From contig JABJIE010000046.1 in the NCBI GenBank assembly GCA_018661505.1, forward strand, positions 1 through 64,000: 64,000 nt of DNA, written 5' to 3'. A program made the translations under genes and the position numbers. Source of the DNA: Lentimicrobiaceae bacterium (lineage in GTDB: Bacteria > Bacteroidota > Bacteroidia > Bacteroidales > F082). The notes below the pieces were generated by a model. That model was not told the origin of the DNA. It searched no databases and saw only the letters and a program-made list of their open reading frames with translations. Of the stretch, positions 34,495-44,585 are shown in pieces (the first letter of the stretch is position 1; each line of letters starts with the position of its first letter).

Positions 34495-36114
34495 CTATAT
34501 GGATTTAATTTCAAAAACAGCACGGCTGAAGGTTGTGTCAATTTTATGGAATATCGGATAAAACCCTTTTTCATCAAGGATGTTTCTACCCACATAGGCT
34601 TTGAAAAGAGTAGCAATTTTTTCCTTTGACACCTTTATTTTCTCTTCGGAAGATTCTATTCCTTTTTCTTGAGCATATTTTACCATATCACGGAAAGTAT
34701 TATTATCCATGTTAAATGATTTATCAAATCTTTCAAAATCTTCGTATTGATTTAGTGATGATCGGTTTCTATCAGTGTAATCAAAGGCGAATTGAAAAAT
34801 AAGACCCTTATTTGCAAGGAGATTATAATATGTATGTACGGTATCAGTTATTAGTGGCACAAAAATATCGGGCATTATACCTCCTCCACCATAAACAACT
34901 TTGCCCGCAGGAGTTACAAACTTTAAGGAGTCGATAAATTCAATACTATCTATATTTGTCATTTCACCATTGGCATATCGGTGAAAGTATTCTTTGTAGT
35001 ATTCTTCAGAATCTCCATTTTCATATGGTCTCTGAATTGATCTGCCAGTTGGAGTATAGTATCTTGCAGTTGTAAGCCTAATAGCCGAACCATCCGGCAT
35101 ACTGATTTGTTCTTGAACAAGCCCCTTACCAAATGTTCTTCTGCCTATTATTAAACCCTTATCATTATCTTGAAGTGCTCCAGCTACAATTTCACTTGAT
35201 GAAGCAGAATTTTCATCAACCAGAACAACTACATCCATTTCATCAAGTTGGCCATTATTAGTTGCAAATGCATGCCTTTTAGATCTGTTTTTTCCATCTG
35301 TGTACACTATCAATTCTCCATCATCCAAGAACTCATCACTTATTTGTATTGCAGCCTGCATCAAACCACCAGGATTACCTCTAAGATCGAGGATTAATTT
35401 TGTCATTCCCATGCTCATCAGCTCGTCAGTGGCATCATTAAACTCTTCGTATGTTGTTGCTGAGAACTTATTAATCTTTATATAACCAATACTTTCATCT
35501 ACCATATAGGCAACATCAACACTATAGGTGGGAATTAAATCTCGAGTTATGTTAAAATCAATGAGTTTTGGAATGCCTCTTCTAAAATTACTAACCTTGA
35601 CTTTGGTTCCTTTTTTCCCCTTTAGAAGCCTCATTGCACGATTATTTGTTATTCCAATTCCTGCAACAAGTGAGTCATCAATTTTCACAATTCTATCACC
35701 ACCCATAAGACCTACCTTTTCTGAGGGTCCCCCAGGAATAGTATTAATGACGGTGATGCTATCTTTCTCAATACGAAAGGAGATACCAATACCCTCAAAA
35801 CTTCCTACAAGTGGATCATTAACCTCACTAAACTCTTTTTTTGAAATGTACATGGAATGAGGATCAAGCTCCTCTATTATGTTGGTGATTGCTTGATCTT
35901 CAAGAATTGTAAAATCAACTGTATCAACATAATCCTGAACAATAAAATCAAGTATATCTCCAACTTTGTTGTAGGATTTATCCTCAATTTGAAGAATGTT
36001 ATTGCTAACCCGATTGGTAGATACGAGCTGAGTACCTAGCCAAATTCCTAAAATAAGTATTAACGATAATGCAACCGGAAGATATATTTGTTTTTTTGTG
36101 TTTTTAGTATCCAT
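34495..36114 (-). CDS. S41-family C-terminal processing peptidase
   Basis: This is a 539-residue serine protease of the CtpA/Prc type. It has an N-terminal signal anchor (residues 9-30) and a PDZ domain (about 90-190, GSFEGIGISFRIEKDSITVI, GGPSEKVGLMGGDRIVKID). The catalytic core has LILDLRGNPGG. The Ser-Lys dyad is the second Ser of NSASSSEIVAG and the Lys of RRTFGKGLVQ, 25 residues apart as in Prc. It acts in the periplasm on protein C-termini. A TAAATTTG box lies 13 bases before the ATG. The C-terminal ~130 residues are helical and typical of Bacteroidota members. Confidence 0.93.
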   Translation of the reverse strand: MDTKNTKKQIYLPVALSLILILGIWLGTQLVSTNRVSNNILQIEDKSYNKVGDILDFIVQDYVDTVDFTILEDQAITNIIEELDPHSMYISKKEFSEVNDPLVGSFEGIGISFRIEKDSITVINTIPGGPSEKVGLMGGDRIVKIDDSLVAGIGITNNRAMRLLKGKKGTKVKVSNFRRGIPKLIDFNITRDLIPTYSVDVAYMVDESIGYIKINKFSATTYEEFNDATDELMSMGMTKLILDLRGNPGGLMQAAIQISDEFLDDGELIVYTDGKNRSKRHAFATNNGQLDEMDVVVLVDENSASSSEIVAGALQDNDKGLIIGRRTFGKGLVQEQISMPDGSAIRLTTARYYTPTGRSIQRPYENGDSEEYYKEYFHRYANGEMTNIDSIEFIDSLKFVTPAGKVVYGGGGIMPDIFVPLITDTVHTYYNLLANKGLIFQFAFDYTDRNRSSLNQYEDFERFDKSFNMDNNTFRDMVKYAQEKGIESSEEKIKVSKEKIATLFKAYVGRNILDEKGFYPIFHKIDTTFSRAVFEIKSI

Positions 36115-36127
36115 GAATTATTTTTTT

Positions 36128-36135
36128 CAAATTTA
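36128..36135 (-). promoter_or_regulatory. -7 box of the S41 peptidase gene
   Basis: The plus strand CAAATTTA reads TAAATTTG on the minus strand, an exact TAnnTTTG match 13 bases before the ATG at 36114. No -33 TTG lies at the usual distance. Confidence 0.4.
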
Positions 36136-36278
36136 ATAAAATGCAAAACGGAGATAAATGTTTTCAAATCCTGTTGAGTGATAGTATTGTTAAATGATTT
36201 ATCCGGACCATCTCCTATGATGCTATTAAAAAGACGAAGAAATTAAAATTAACATCAAATTATCTGGTTAAATTTCAG

Positions 36279-37952
36279 CTACATAAGCTTTCTATATCTT
36301 ATTCTTTTTGGTCCCTCATCACCAAGTCGCTTCTTTTTATTTTCCTCATAATCGGAATATGACCCCTCAAAGAAATAAACATTTGAGTTACCCTCAAATG
36401 CCAATATATGTGTAGCTATTCGATCAAGAAACCACCTATCATGTGAAATGACCACCGCACAACCAGCAAAATTTTCCAACCCTTCCTCAAGGGCCCTTAG
36501 AGTATTCACATCAATGTCATTGGTGGGTTCATCAAGCAATAAAACATTTGCTTCTTGCCGCAGAGTTAATGCAAGATGCATTCTATTTCGTTCACCACCT
36601 GATAAAATTTCGGATTTTTTACCCTGGTCAGTACCACTAAAATTAAATCTTGAAACATATGCTCTTGAATTCATACTTCTATTTCCTAGCTGGATATTAT
36701 CATGACCTCCTGAGATAATTTCCCAAACATTTTTATTGGGGTTTATTTCCTCATGTTCTTGGTCAACGTATCCTACTTTTACTGTCTCACCCAAGTCAAA
36801 AGTTCCTTCATCTGGATTTTCCAGTCCCATTATTAGACGAAATAAGGTAGTTTTACCAGCTCCATTGGGACCAACCACCCCTACTATACCACCAGGAGGA
36901 AGGCTGAAATCCAGGTTGTCAAATAATAATTTTTCACCAAAGGCCTTGCTCAGATTTTTTGCCTCAATAACTTTTGATCCAAGTCTAGGACCATTTGGAA
37001 TGAAAATCTCTAATTTTTCCAATTTTTCAGTCCCATCTTCGGAGAGTAATTTTTCATAATTATTGAGTCTGGCCTTTGATTTAGCATGGCGTGCTTTAGG
37101 TGCCATTCTTACCCATTCAAGCTCCCGCTCAAGAGTTTTACGTCTTTTGCTTGCTGTTTTTTCCTCCATCTCCAACCTCTTTGACTTTTGTTCTAGCCAT
37201 CCTGTGTAGTTACCTTTCCAAGGGATTCCTTGACCACGATCAAGCTCAAGAATCCATCCGGCCACATTATCAAGGAAATATCTGTCATGTGTTACCGCGA
37301 TTACAGTTCCTTGATATTGTTTCAGGTGTTGTTCTAGCCATTCAACTGACTCGGCATCTAGATGGTTGGTAGGCTCATCAAGCAATAAGATATCAGGCTC
37401 TCTAAGTAAAAGTCTACACAAAGCAACTCTACGTCTTTCTCCACCTGACAATATATTAACGGGGCTGTTTTCATCTGGACACCTCAACGCATCCATTGCT
37501 CTCTCTAATTTTGAATCTAATTCCCAACCGTTTTGTTGTTCAATGAGCTCTGTTAACTCTCCCTGTCTTTTGATTGTTTTATCCATCTCTTCATCTGACA
37601 ATGCCTCTGAGAATTTCAGATTTACTTCCTCATATTCCTTCAATAAGTCAACAGTCTCCTGAACTCCTTCTTCCACGATTTCCCTTACGGTTTTGGTTTC
37701 ATTCATAAGAGGCTCTTGATCCAATAAACCAATGGAATATCCCTTTGAAAAAACAACCTCTCCATTGTATGATTTATCAGCACCTGCAATTATTTTTAAT
37801 AGTGTTGATTTGCCTGAACCGTTTAATCCTATAATGCCAATTTTTGCACCGTAGAAAAATGACAAATAAATGTCCTTTAAAATCTCTTTATTGGGGGGAA
37901 CAATTTTTCCAACACCAACCATTGAAAATATAATTTTTTTATCGTCCGACAT
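36279..37952 (-). CDS. ettA: Energy-dependent translational throttle protein EttA (ABC-F)
   Basis: This cytoplasmic ABC-F ATPase (557 residues; E. coli EttA 555) binds the ribosomal E site and gates entry into elongation according to ATP/ADP state. Both ATPase domains are intact: Walker A GLNGSGKST and GPNGAGKTT, signatures LSGGERRRV and LSGGERNRM, Walker B ILLLDEPTNHLD and VLLLDEPTNDID. The linker (about 240-325) is the helical PtIM (WLEQKSKRLEMEEKTASKRR). The N-terminal MVGVGKIVPPNKEILKDI is EttA-specific. No membrane segment is present, consistent with non-transport function. A CAAATATA (-7 box TATATTTG on minus) lies 17 bases upstream. Confidence 0.96.
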   Translation of the reverse strand: MSDDKKIIFSMVGVGKIVPPNKEILKDIYLSFFYGAKIGIIGLNGSGKSTLLKIIAGADKSYNGEVVFSKGYSIGLLDQEPLMNETKTVREIVEEGVQETVDLLKEYEEVNLKFSEALSDEEMDKTIKRQGELTELIEQQNGWELDSKLERAMDALRCPDENSPVNILSGGERRRVALCRLLLREPDILLLDEPTNHLDAESVEWLEQHLKQYQGTVIAVTHDRYFLDNVAGWILELDRGQGIPWKGNYTGWLEQKSKRLEMEEKTASKRRKTLERELEWVRMAPKARHAKSKARLNNYEKLLSEDGTEKLEKLEIFIPNGPRLGSKVIEAKNLSKAFGEKLLFDNLDFSLPPGGIVGVVGPNGAGKTTLFRLIMGLENPDEGTFDLGETVKVGYVDQEHEEINPNKNVWEIISGGHDNIQLGNRSMNSRAYVSRFNFSGTDQGKKSEILSGGERNRMHLALTLRQEANVLLLDEPTNDIDVNTLRALEEGLENFAGCAVVISHDRWFLDRIATHILAFEGNSNVYFFEGSYSDYEENKKKRLGDEGPKRIRYRKLM

Positions 37953-37969
37953 GGGTTTAAAATTTTAGG

Positions 37970-37977
37970 CAAATATA
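37970..37977 (-). promoter_or_regulatory. -7 box of ettA
   Basis: The plus strand CAAATATA reads TATATTTG on the minus strand, an exact TAnnTTTG match 17 bases before the ettA ATG. The nearest upstream TTG is 24 bases away, which is longer than usual. Confidence 0.45.
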
Positions 37978-38075
37978 GCGAATGATTATACTAAATTAAT
38001 TCAAAAATAGCTTTCAAACTAGATAAGGAGATATTTTATGAAAGTTTTATTCATGGGATCTATTTATGAAAATAA

Positions 38076-38083
38076 TAACTTTG
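38076..38083 (+). promoter_or_regulatory. -7 box of the Nramp-related gene
   Basis: TAACTTTG is an exact TAnnTTTG match, 18 bases before the ATG at 38102; the -33 element is weak. The leader would be roughly 10-13 bases. Confidence 0.45.
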
Positions 38084-38101
38084 CTTTAAATTGACATATT
38101 A

Positions 38102-39346
38102 ATGAAAAAAATACTCCGAATACTTGGCCCAGGTTTATTATATGCAGGTGCAGCTGTTGGTGTATCACACCTAGTTCAGTCTACAAGGGCTGGTGCAATG
38201 TTCAATTACGATTTAATTTGGGTACTGATTATCGCCAACATATTAAAGTATCCTTTTTTTGAGTTTGGAACTCGCTATGCAATATCTACAAAGTCAAACC
38301 TTGTTGATGGGTATAATCATATTGGCAAATGGGCAGTTGGTTTGTTTGGCTTGGTTACATTTATGTCTATGTTCATATTTCAAGCCGCAATAACTGTTGT
38401 AACAGTTGGTTTAATATCATATGTTTTTAATATTTCCATCAATTTAATCACCCTAAGCACTGTGGTATTGTTGGTGTCTCTTTTGATTTTACTTTTTGGG
38501 AAGTATGCATTGCTTGATAAGATTATAAAATACACGATATTGTTACTAACAGTATCTACTGTTATTGCAGTATTTGCTGCACTGGGCATCCACAATGAAG
38601 TTTCCCCGGAGTCGATGGCAAATTTTTCTTGGACAAAACAGGCGGATGTATTTTTTATGATTGCTTTTGTTGGATGGATGCCTGCACCCATAGATGTATC
38701 CGTATGGACATCAATGTGGAATAATGAAAAGGCTGCTGAAATAGGCTATTATCCTAGTTTAAAGGATGCGCTTATTGAATTTAGAATAGGATATATTGGC
38801 ACTGCAATTCTTGCATTAGGTTTTATGCTCATGGGGGCTTTGGTTATGTATGGTACTGGGGAACAATTTTCCACAAATGGTACAAAATTCTCAGGTCAGC
38901 TAATTAATATGTATACAACTAGTCTGGGTAATTGGGCCCATTGGGTAGTTTCAATATCAGCAGTGGCAACAATGGTTAGCACAATCATTACTGTAATGGA
39001 CGCATATCCTCGGGTTTTAACACCTGTGGTTTATCATCTTTTTCCAAATAGGTTTCCAGGAAAACGTAACAAACAAAAGGTAATGTGGTCTTGGCTGATA
39101 ATATTATTGCTTGGATCAACTTTTCTGATAGCCTTTGCCACTAGATCTATGGGAGCCATGGTTAGCCTCGCAACTACAGTATCATTTTTGGTCGCACCAA
39201 TTCTATCTTGGCTGAATTACAGAGTTGTTACTGACAAACATATGCCCCCTGAAGCAAAGCCAGGGATTATGTTAAAAATACTTTCATGGCTAGGAATAGC
39301 ATTTTTCCTTGGATTCTCATTAGTTTATTTATACTGGCTTATTTAA
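38102..39346 (+). CDS. Nramp-related transporter with altered metal-binding motif
   Basis: The 414-residue protein has the Nramp/APC fold with about eleven membrane helices (LGPGLLYAGAAVG..., FFEFGTRYAI, FVGWMPAPIDVSVW). Classic Nramp proteins carry DPGN in helix 1 and an A/M-x-x-H signature in helix 6. Here the helix 1 position reads GVSH (AAVGVSHLVQSTRAG) and helix 6 reads MPAPIDVSV. It therefore belongs to an Nramp-related branch that probably does not handle Mn/Fe in the usual way. Its substrate is unknown. It converges on trkH with only 7 bases between the stops. Confidence 0.85.
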   Translation: MKKILRILGPGLLYAGAAVGVSHLVQSTRAGAMFNYDLIWVLIIANILKYPFFEFGTRYAISTKSNLVDGYNHIGKWAVGLFGLVTFMSMFIFQAAITVVTVGLISYVFNISINLITLSTVVLLVSLLILLFGKYALLDKIIKYTILLLTVSTVIAVFAALGIHNEVSPESMANFSWTKQADVFFMIAFVGWMPAPIDVSVWTSMWNNEKAAEIGYYPSLKDALIEFRIGYIGTAILALGFMLMGALVMYGTGEQFSTNGTKFSGQLINMYTTSLGNWAHWVVSISAVATMVSTIITVMDAYPRVLTPVVYHLFPNRFPGKRNKQKVMWSWLIILLLGSTFLIAFATRSMGAMVSLATTVSFLVAPILSWLNYRVVTDKHMPPEAKPGIMLKILSWLGIAFFLGFSLVYLYWLI

Positions 39347-39353
39347 TGGGACA

Positions 39354-40814
39354 TTACCTTCTCCAAAATGCAGGAGAAAGAACTATTAAAATTGTAAAAA
39401 GCTCTAGTCTTCCTAGTAACATCATAAGTGATAATATCCATTTAGCTGGCATCGTAAAGAATGCATAATTATCAACTGGGCCTACGTTTCCAATACCAGG
39501 GCCAATGTTACCTAAAGTTGCAATTGCAGCACCTATTGAGGTTTCAAAGTCATATCCAAACATTGATAGGATTAAAGTCCCTAGTGAGAAAATCATAAAA
39601 TAGATTAGAAAAAATGCCATTACGTTAAAAATCAGTTGCTGAGAAACTGATTTCTTATTGTATTTAACAGGAATAATTGCATGCGGATGAATTGACCTTT
39701 TCATCTCTAGCAAAGAGTTCTTAATGAGTAATAGTATTCTGATAACTTTTATTCCACCACCAGTTGATCCAGCACTTCCTCCAATGAACATCAAAGCAAA
39801 TATAAACATCCATAAAAACGAAGGCCATAAGCTATAATCAGCAGTTACAAAACCGGTTGTACTAAGTATAGAAACAACAGTAAATAAAGAATTTCTAATC
39901 GAGTTTTCAGGAGTTAGCTGCTCAGTTAAAAATAATCCCATGGAAATAAATACTGTTAGAGATACTACAATCCAAAAGTAGATTCTAAATTCTTCGTTTG
40001 AAATCACCCTTTTAAATTGTCGATGGAGAGAAAAATAATGGAGTGTAAAGTTGGTTCCTGCTAAAAACATAAAAATAACTACAATGTATTGTGAATATGA
40101 TCCAAATGCAGCCATACTTGCATTTTTTGTTGAAAACCCACCCGTGGCCATTGTTGTAAAAGAGTGGCAAATGGATTCAAATAAATTCATTTCTCCAGCC
40201 CATAAAAGCAATACTTCTATGAAAGTAAATATCACATAAATTCCCCAAAACCGTTTTGCTGTTTCAGTAATTCTGGGATGTAATTTATCCGGAGTGATTC
40301 CGGGCATCTCAGCAATCATAAGCTGTAGGCCTCCGATTCCAAGGAAAGGAAGTATTGCCACAGTTAACACAATGATACCCATGCCACCAATCCATTGAGT
40401 CATTGATCTCCAGTATAAGATATTTTTTGGCAGGGCTTCTATATCAGGTAATATGGAGGCGCCTGTTGTTGTAAAGCCTGAAATGGTTTCAAAAAAAGCA
40501 TCTGTATAGTTTGGTATTGCACCACTAAACAAGAACGGCAATGATCCAAAAATTGATATTATCACCCATGTTAGAGAGACTATGAGATACCCCTCTCGTT
40601 TACCAATATTTTTTCTTGTATTTTTTTGTGTTAGAAGAAATGTTGGAAGGCCAACAATAATTGTAATAAAGGCTGAAATAAGCAATGGCCAAATAGGCTC
40701 GTCAAAGTATATGGCAAATCCTATTCCACTTAACATAAACACTCCTTCAACCATTAATAAAAAGCTAAGTACTTTTAATACGATTGAAAGGTTAATTAGT
40801 TTTCGGTTTGACAT
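39354..40814 (-). CDS. trkH: TrkH-family potassium uptake channel subunit
   Basis: This membrane subunit of the Trk K+ uptake system (about 486 residues) has four MPM repeats. The filter-like loops are visible as TISGFTTTGAS, TTMATGGFST, SILSTTGFVTADY and ATLGNIGPGIGNVG, with a further GGSAGSTGGGIKV loop between the third and fourth. It imports K+ with gating by TrkA, encoded just upstream (18-base gap, same strand). I chose the ATG at 40814; the in-frame TTG three bases earlier is less likely. All parts of the gene are intact. Confidence 0.95.
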   Translation of the reverse strand: MSNRKLINLSIVLKVLSFLLMVEGVFMLSGIGFAIYFDEPIWPLLISAFITIIVGLPTFLLTQKNTRKNIGKREGYLIVSLTWVIISIFGSLPFLFSGAIPNYTDAFFETISGFTTTGASILPDIEALPKNILYWRSMTQWIGGMGIIVLTVAILPFLGIGGLQLMIAEMPGITPDKLHPRITETAKRFWGIYVIFTFIEVLLLWAGEMNLFESICHSFTTMATGGFSTKNASMAAFGSYSQYIVVIFMFLAGTNFTLHYFSLHRQFKRVISNEEFRIYFWIVVSLTVFISMGLFLTEQLTPENSIRNSLFTVVSILSTTGFVTADYSLWPSFLWMFIFALMFIGGSAGSTGGGIKVIRILLLIKNSLLEMKRSIHPHAIIPVKYNKKSVSQQLIFNVMAFFLIYFMIFSLGTLILSMFGYDFETSIGAAIATLGNIGPGIGNVGPVDNYAFFTMPAKWILSLMMLLGRLELFTILIVLSPAFWRR

Positions 40815-40832
40815 CAATACTAGAATTAATTT

Positions 40833-42194
40833 TTAAAGTAATCCGCCATTTTGCTTGTGGAAAATCTTCTCTAACTTATGTGTTAGGCCTGGCAGTGCAA
40901 ATACTACTACCTTATCATCTTCTTCAATTTGAAAATCACCAATTGCAATATAAGACTTGTTGCCTCTGATTACACCTCCAATAATTGAACCTTCGGGCAT
41001 TTTGAGGTTTCGAATTAGTTTTTTTGTAACTGCAGAGTCCCTTTTTGCAATAAATTCTACAACATCTGAACTAATACCACTTAAACATTTAAGAGATGAT
41101 ACTTCATCTCCCATACTATGCTTAATCATATAGCTTGCAGCACTAAGTTTTTTGTTTATGATGGTATCAATTCCAATATTCTTTGATATTTCAATATAGT
41201 CTAGATTCTCGACAAGAGCTATTGTTTTCTTAACACCAAATTTTTTGGCATGTAAACAGGTAATGATGTTGGTTTCAGAATTATTTGTAACTGCAATGAA
41301 AGCATCAACTCCCTCAATACCTTCCTCTTCAAGAAGTTTGATGTCACGAGCGTCGCCGTTTATTATCAATGTGTCATTTAGTAAATCGATTAAGTTCAAA
41401 GATCTCTCATGACTTTGTTCTATTAGTTTTATATTTAGTTCAGTTTCAAGTTGCTTTGCTATTACTTTTCCAACTCTTCCACCTCCAATTAGCATGATAT
41501 TATTTATCTCAACATCCTGCTTACCTCCTAACTTCATAAGCTCCTCCATACCTTCTGGTTTTGTTATAACATAAACAAAATCGTTAGGCTGAAAAATTGT
41601 ATCTCCACTAGGTATAAAGGTAGAATTACCTCTGTGTATTGCCACAGCTCTGAAGTCTAGGTTTTCATATTGATTGGCAATATCATTCAATGATTGATTG
41701 ACTGCGTTAGCATCATCATTTATTTTTATTAAAAGTATCTGAAGCTGCCCGTCTGATAAATCAAAAATTTCAATTGCAGCAGGTCTTTGTAATAATTTTA
41801 CAACTTCATGACCTGCAATATCTTCTGGAGATAGAAGTTGATCAATACCTAATTCGTTATAAGTTTTCTGGTTTTCAAGTGCAAGATTTTGCATAGTGTT
41901 AACCCTTGCAATTGTATATTTTGCACCAAGTTTTTTAGCGATAATGGCCGTTAAAATATTAATTTCTTCACTATGTAGTACTGAAATTACAAGATCCGCC
42001 TTTGCAACATTTGCTTTTTTTAATACGGCAACGGAATTCGATTGGCCTACAATTGTCATAAGGTCAGCGTGCGATTCAACAAGCTTGAGAAGTTCTTCAT
42101 GAGGATCAACAATAGTTATATTGTGATTTGAATGAACCAGAGCTTCAGCAAGATAAAAACCAACTTCTCCATCGCCAGCAATGATAATATTCAT
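40833..42194 (-). CDS. trkA: Trk potassium uptake regulatory subunit TrkA
   Basis: The 453-residue cytoplasmic protein has two tandem RCK units, each with an N-terminal NAD-binding Rossmann fold (IIIAGDGEVGFYLAEAL at residues 2-18; IMLIGGGRVGKVIAKQLE at about 232-249) and a C-terminal regulatory lobe. It binds NAD(H) or ATP and controls TrkH. The paired layout is the normal TrkA form. It is the upstream gene of the trkA-trkH operon. Its length is close to E. coli TrkA (458). Confidence 0.96.
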   Translation of the reverse strand: MNIIIAGDGEVGFYLAEALVHSNHNITIVDPHEELLKLVESHADLMTIVGQSNSVAVLKKANVAKADLVISVLHSEEINILTAIIAKKLGAKYTIARVNTMQNLALENQKTYNELGIDQLLSPEDIAGHEVVKLLQRPAAIEIFDLSDGQLQILLIKINDDANAVNQSLNDIANQYENLDFRAVAIHRGNSTFIPSGDTIFQPNDFVYVITKPEGMEELMKLGGKQDVEINNIMLIGGGRVGKVIAKQLETELNIKLIEQSHERSLNLIDLLNDTLIINGDARDIKLLEEEGIEGVDAFIAVTNNSETNIITCLHAKKFGVKKTIALVENLDYIEISKNIGIDTIINKKLSAASYMIKHSMGDEVSSLKCLSGISSDVVEFIAKRDSAVTKKLIRNLKMPEGSIIGGVIRGNKSYIAIGDFQIEEDDKVVVFALPGLTHKLEKIFHKQNGGLL

Positions 42195-42402
42195 TTCCTG
42201 ATTTTTATTTAATAATTAAAGATAAAAAATTTTGAAGCACGCGGCAAAGCTATAAATATTACATAATCAATTGGAAATAATATTAGAAAAACCATTAATT
42301 TTTTAAGTAATATTTACTGGTAATTATCTGTCATGCAATCGTTTTATAAGGGTTACAATTATTTTGTATCTTGCGCCACAAAATTTTTAAACCACTATTA
42401 AT

Positions 42403-43371
42403 ATGAGTTTATTGAAGAAAAGCCTATTATTTTTAGGTGTAGCATTGATTTCATTGAATGTTGATGCTCAGACTGTTTCCGATGCAGGAGCAATGTATAA
42501 TGAAGGCAATGGTTATTACAAGGAAAAGGATTATGCCGATGCAATTATAGCTTATGAAGAAGCTATGGAAATTGCAAATATGGTTGGGGGAGATGCTGAT
42601 GAACTAAAGGAGCGAATCCAGACTAATTTATTAAAGGCATATTACGGAAATGCAACAGCGTTTTACAAAAAGGGAAAGTTTGATGAAGCAATTGCTGGTT
42701 ATGAAAAATCATATGCATATGCTGAGAAGGTTGGGGATAGTAAAAAGATGACCAGCTCAAAAAATAACATTGCAAAAGTTAGAACCTCCAAGGGTACCAG
42801 CTATTTGAAAAACAATAAGGCAGATGATGCATTAGCTGAGTTTAATATGGCTCTTGAGATATACCCTACATATTACAAGACTTACTATGGTATGATGTTA
42901 GCATATAAGTCAAAGGGAGATCTAACCAAAATGGTAGCAAATGCCGATAAGGTGCTTGAGTATGGTGGAAACAATCCAAAAGCTGCAAAAACTGTAGCTA
43001 AAACAAAGTCTACAGTTTCAAAATCACTTGTGAATGCAGGAGCCAAAGAAATTCAAAAAGAGAATGCAACAAAAGCAGTGGATTATATAAATGCTTCTTT
43101 TACATACGCTTCTGGTAGTGCAAATGCTTATTATTATTTAACGCTTGCCTATTCAATAGAGAACAACTGGAATAAAGCAATTTCTTCTGCAGAAAAAGCT
43201 ATAAATATTGATCCAACAAAAGATAAATCGGATGTTTATTTCGCATTGGGACAAGCATATGAAGGTAACGGAGATAGTTCAAATGCATGTTCTGCATATA
43301 AAAGTGTAACAAACGGCCCCAATGTGGATGCGGCAAAGTATCAGATTGCACAGGTACTTAAATGCGGTTAG
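42403..43371 (+). CDS. Secreted TPR-repeat protein
   Basis: The 322-residue protein has a signal peptide ending NVDA with Gln23 as the probable first mature residue. Several tetratricopeptide repeats follow: AGAMYNEGNGYYKEKDYADAIIAYEEA in outline, NATAFYKKGKFDEAIAGYEKSY, KADDALAEFNMALEIYP, and NNWNKAISSAEKAINIDP. It likely acts as a periplasmic or outer-membrane scaffold. No enzyme motif is present. A TATCTTGC sequence at 42367-42374 is a possible weak -7 box. It stands alone between two minus-strand genes. Confidence 0.88.
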   Translation: MSLLKKSLLFLGVALISLNVDAQTVSDAGAMYNEGNGYYKEKDYADAIIAYEEAMEIANMVGGDADELKERIQTNLLKAYYGNATAFYKKGKFDEAIAGYEKSYAYAEKVGDSKKMTSSKNNIAKVRTSKGTSYLKNNKADDALAEFNMALEIYPTYYKTYYGMMLAYKSKGDLTKMVANADKVLEYGGNNPKAAKTVAKTKSTVSKSLVNAGAKEIQKENATKAVDYINASFTYASGSANAYYYLTLAYSIENNWNKAISSAEKAINIDPTKDKSDVYFALGQAYEGNGDSSNACSAYKSVTNGPNVDAAKYQIAQVLKCG

Positions 43372-43408
43372 TACGATAACCGATAGCAATAGAATTAGCT
43401 AGATTAAT

Positions 43409-44482
43409 TTAGTCTACAATTTCATCTGCTTTATCATTTAAAGCGGCTTTTGCACCCTTTTCTGATCCGAGCATTATTGCCATCCATTTGGAATTTTCTC
43501 GAGTCTCTAGGCTGATTTTCATTCCCATAGTAATCGGTACTGCTAGGAGCATGCCAATATCTCCTAAAATCCATCCCCAGAACACTAAAGATAGAAAAAC
43601 AGCTAGAGTGGATAATTTCATTCCTCTTGCAAGAAATTTTGGCTCGATTATTTGACCTAGTGTAAAGTTTATAAAAGCAAATGCTAAACCAAAATAAACC
43701 ATACCCATGAATCCATTTTGAATAAGGACAAAAAGAAATATGGGAATTGCTGCAATTGCTGAACCAATGTTTGGAATATACCTCATTACCCATACCAATA
43801 ATCCCCATACAATCGCATACTGTACATTCATTACAAACAATACAACTGCAACAGAAGTTCCACCAATTATACCAGTAAGGGTTTTAATGCCAAGGTAATA
43901 ACGGATGTTTCTCGAAATAACAGTAATATTATTAAGAGATGTATCGGGATACTTTAAAACAGCCTTTAATTTTATTGGATAGCTATTGGTTTCTCCTAAT
44001 ATGAATGCTGCAACCAAAATCAATAATGTTATTTGACCAAGAAGACTACCAATTTTAGTTAGTAATCTACTTGCATATGTGAATGCTACGCCATCTCCAA
44101 GCTTTTTATTAATATCATCTTTGGATATATGAAGACCATAATCATTCAGAGATTCCAAGGCGGAATCTCTTATGTTAAATAAAGCTTCTTTATAGGTCGG
44201 TACGTTATGTGAAAACTCAATGATAGATTTAGTTACTGTATCTCCCAGCCCTGCTAAAACAATAAGTAATCCAAAAACCACTAATATTATTGCAACTATT
44301 CCATTCACACCCTTTCTCTTAAGCCAATCAATGGGATGATATATAATAATGCTAAAGAATACGGCCATCAAAATGGGGTTAATAATGGGAGCTCCTATTT
44401 TAATACCAGCTATAACTATCACAGTTGCAGCCACATAGAACATGGGATGCATTTTTGTGTACTTGGAATTGGATTCAGACAT
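43409..44482 (-). CDS. AI-2E family transporter (PerM-like permease)
   Basis: The 357-residue membrane protein belongs to the AI-2E/PerM family (PF01594). Helices appear at both ends, with a soluble-looking middle (FSHNVPTYKEALFNIRDSALESL). The family's C-terminal region is clear: VWGLLVWVMRYIPNIGSAIAAIPIF, then LGQIIEPKFLARGMKLSTLAVFLSLVFWGWILG in outline. Family members export autoinducer-2 or exchange ions such as Na+/H+; the substrate here is unknown. It converges with the TPR gene. Confidence 0.92.
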   Translation of the reverse strand: MSESNSKYTKMHPMFYVAATVIVIAGIKIGAPIINPILMAVFFSIIIYHPIDWLKRKGVNGIVAIILVVFGLLIVLAGLGDTVTKSIIEFSHNVPTYKEALFNIRDSALESLNDYGLHISKDDINKKLGDGVAFTYASRLLTKIGSLLGQITLLILVAAFILGETNSYPIKLKAVLKYPDTSLNNITVISRNIRYYLGIKTLTGIIGGTSVAVVLFVMNVQYAIVWGLLVWVMRYIPNIGSAIAAIPIFLFVLIQNGFMGMVYFGLAFAFINFTLGQIIEPKFLARGMKLSTLAVFLSLVFWGWILGDIGMLLAVPITMGMKISLETRENSKWMAIMLGSEKGAKAALNDKADEIVD

Positions 44483-44585
44483 GACTACTTTGAACTTATT
44501 ATTGTTTCATTAAAAATATAAAATATTTTTAAAACAAAATAAATTCTACTAGGTATCATGTATTTATCGTAGATAAAATAGATAC

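Noticed and set aside
36448..37662. Several open frames on the plus strand opposite ettA
   Set aside because: They are shadows of the ettA reading frame; ettA is intact and conserved along its whole length.
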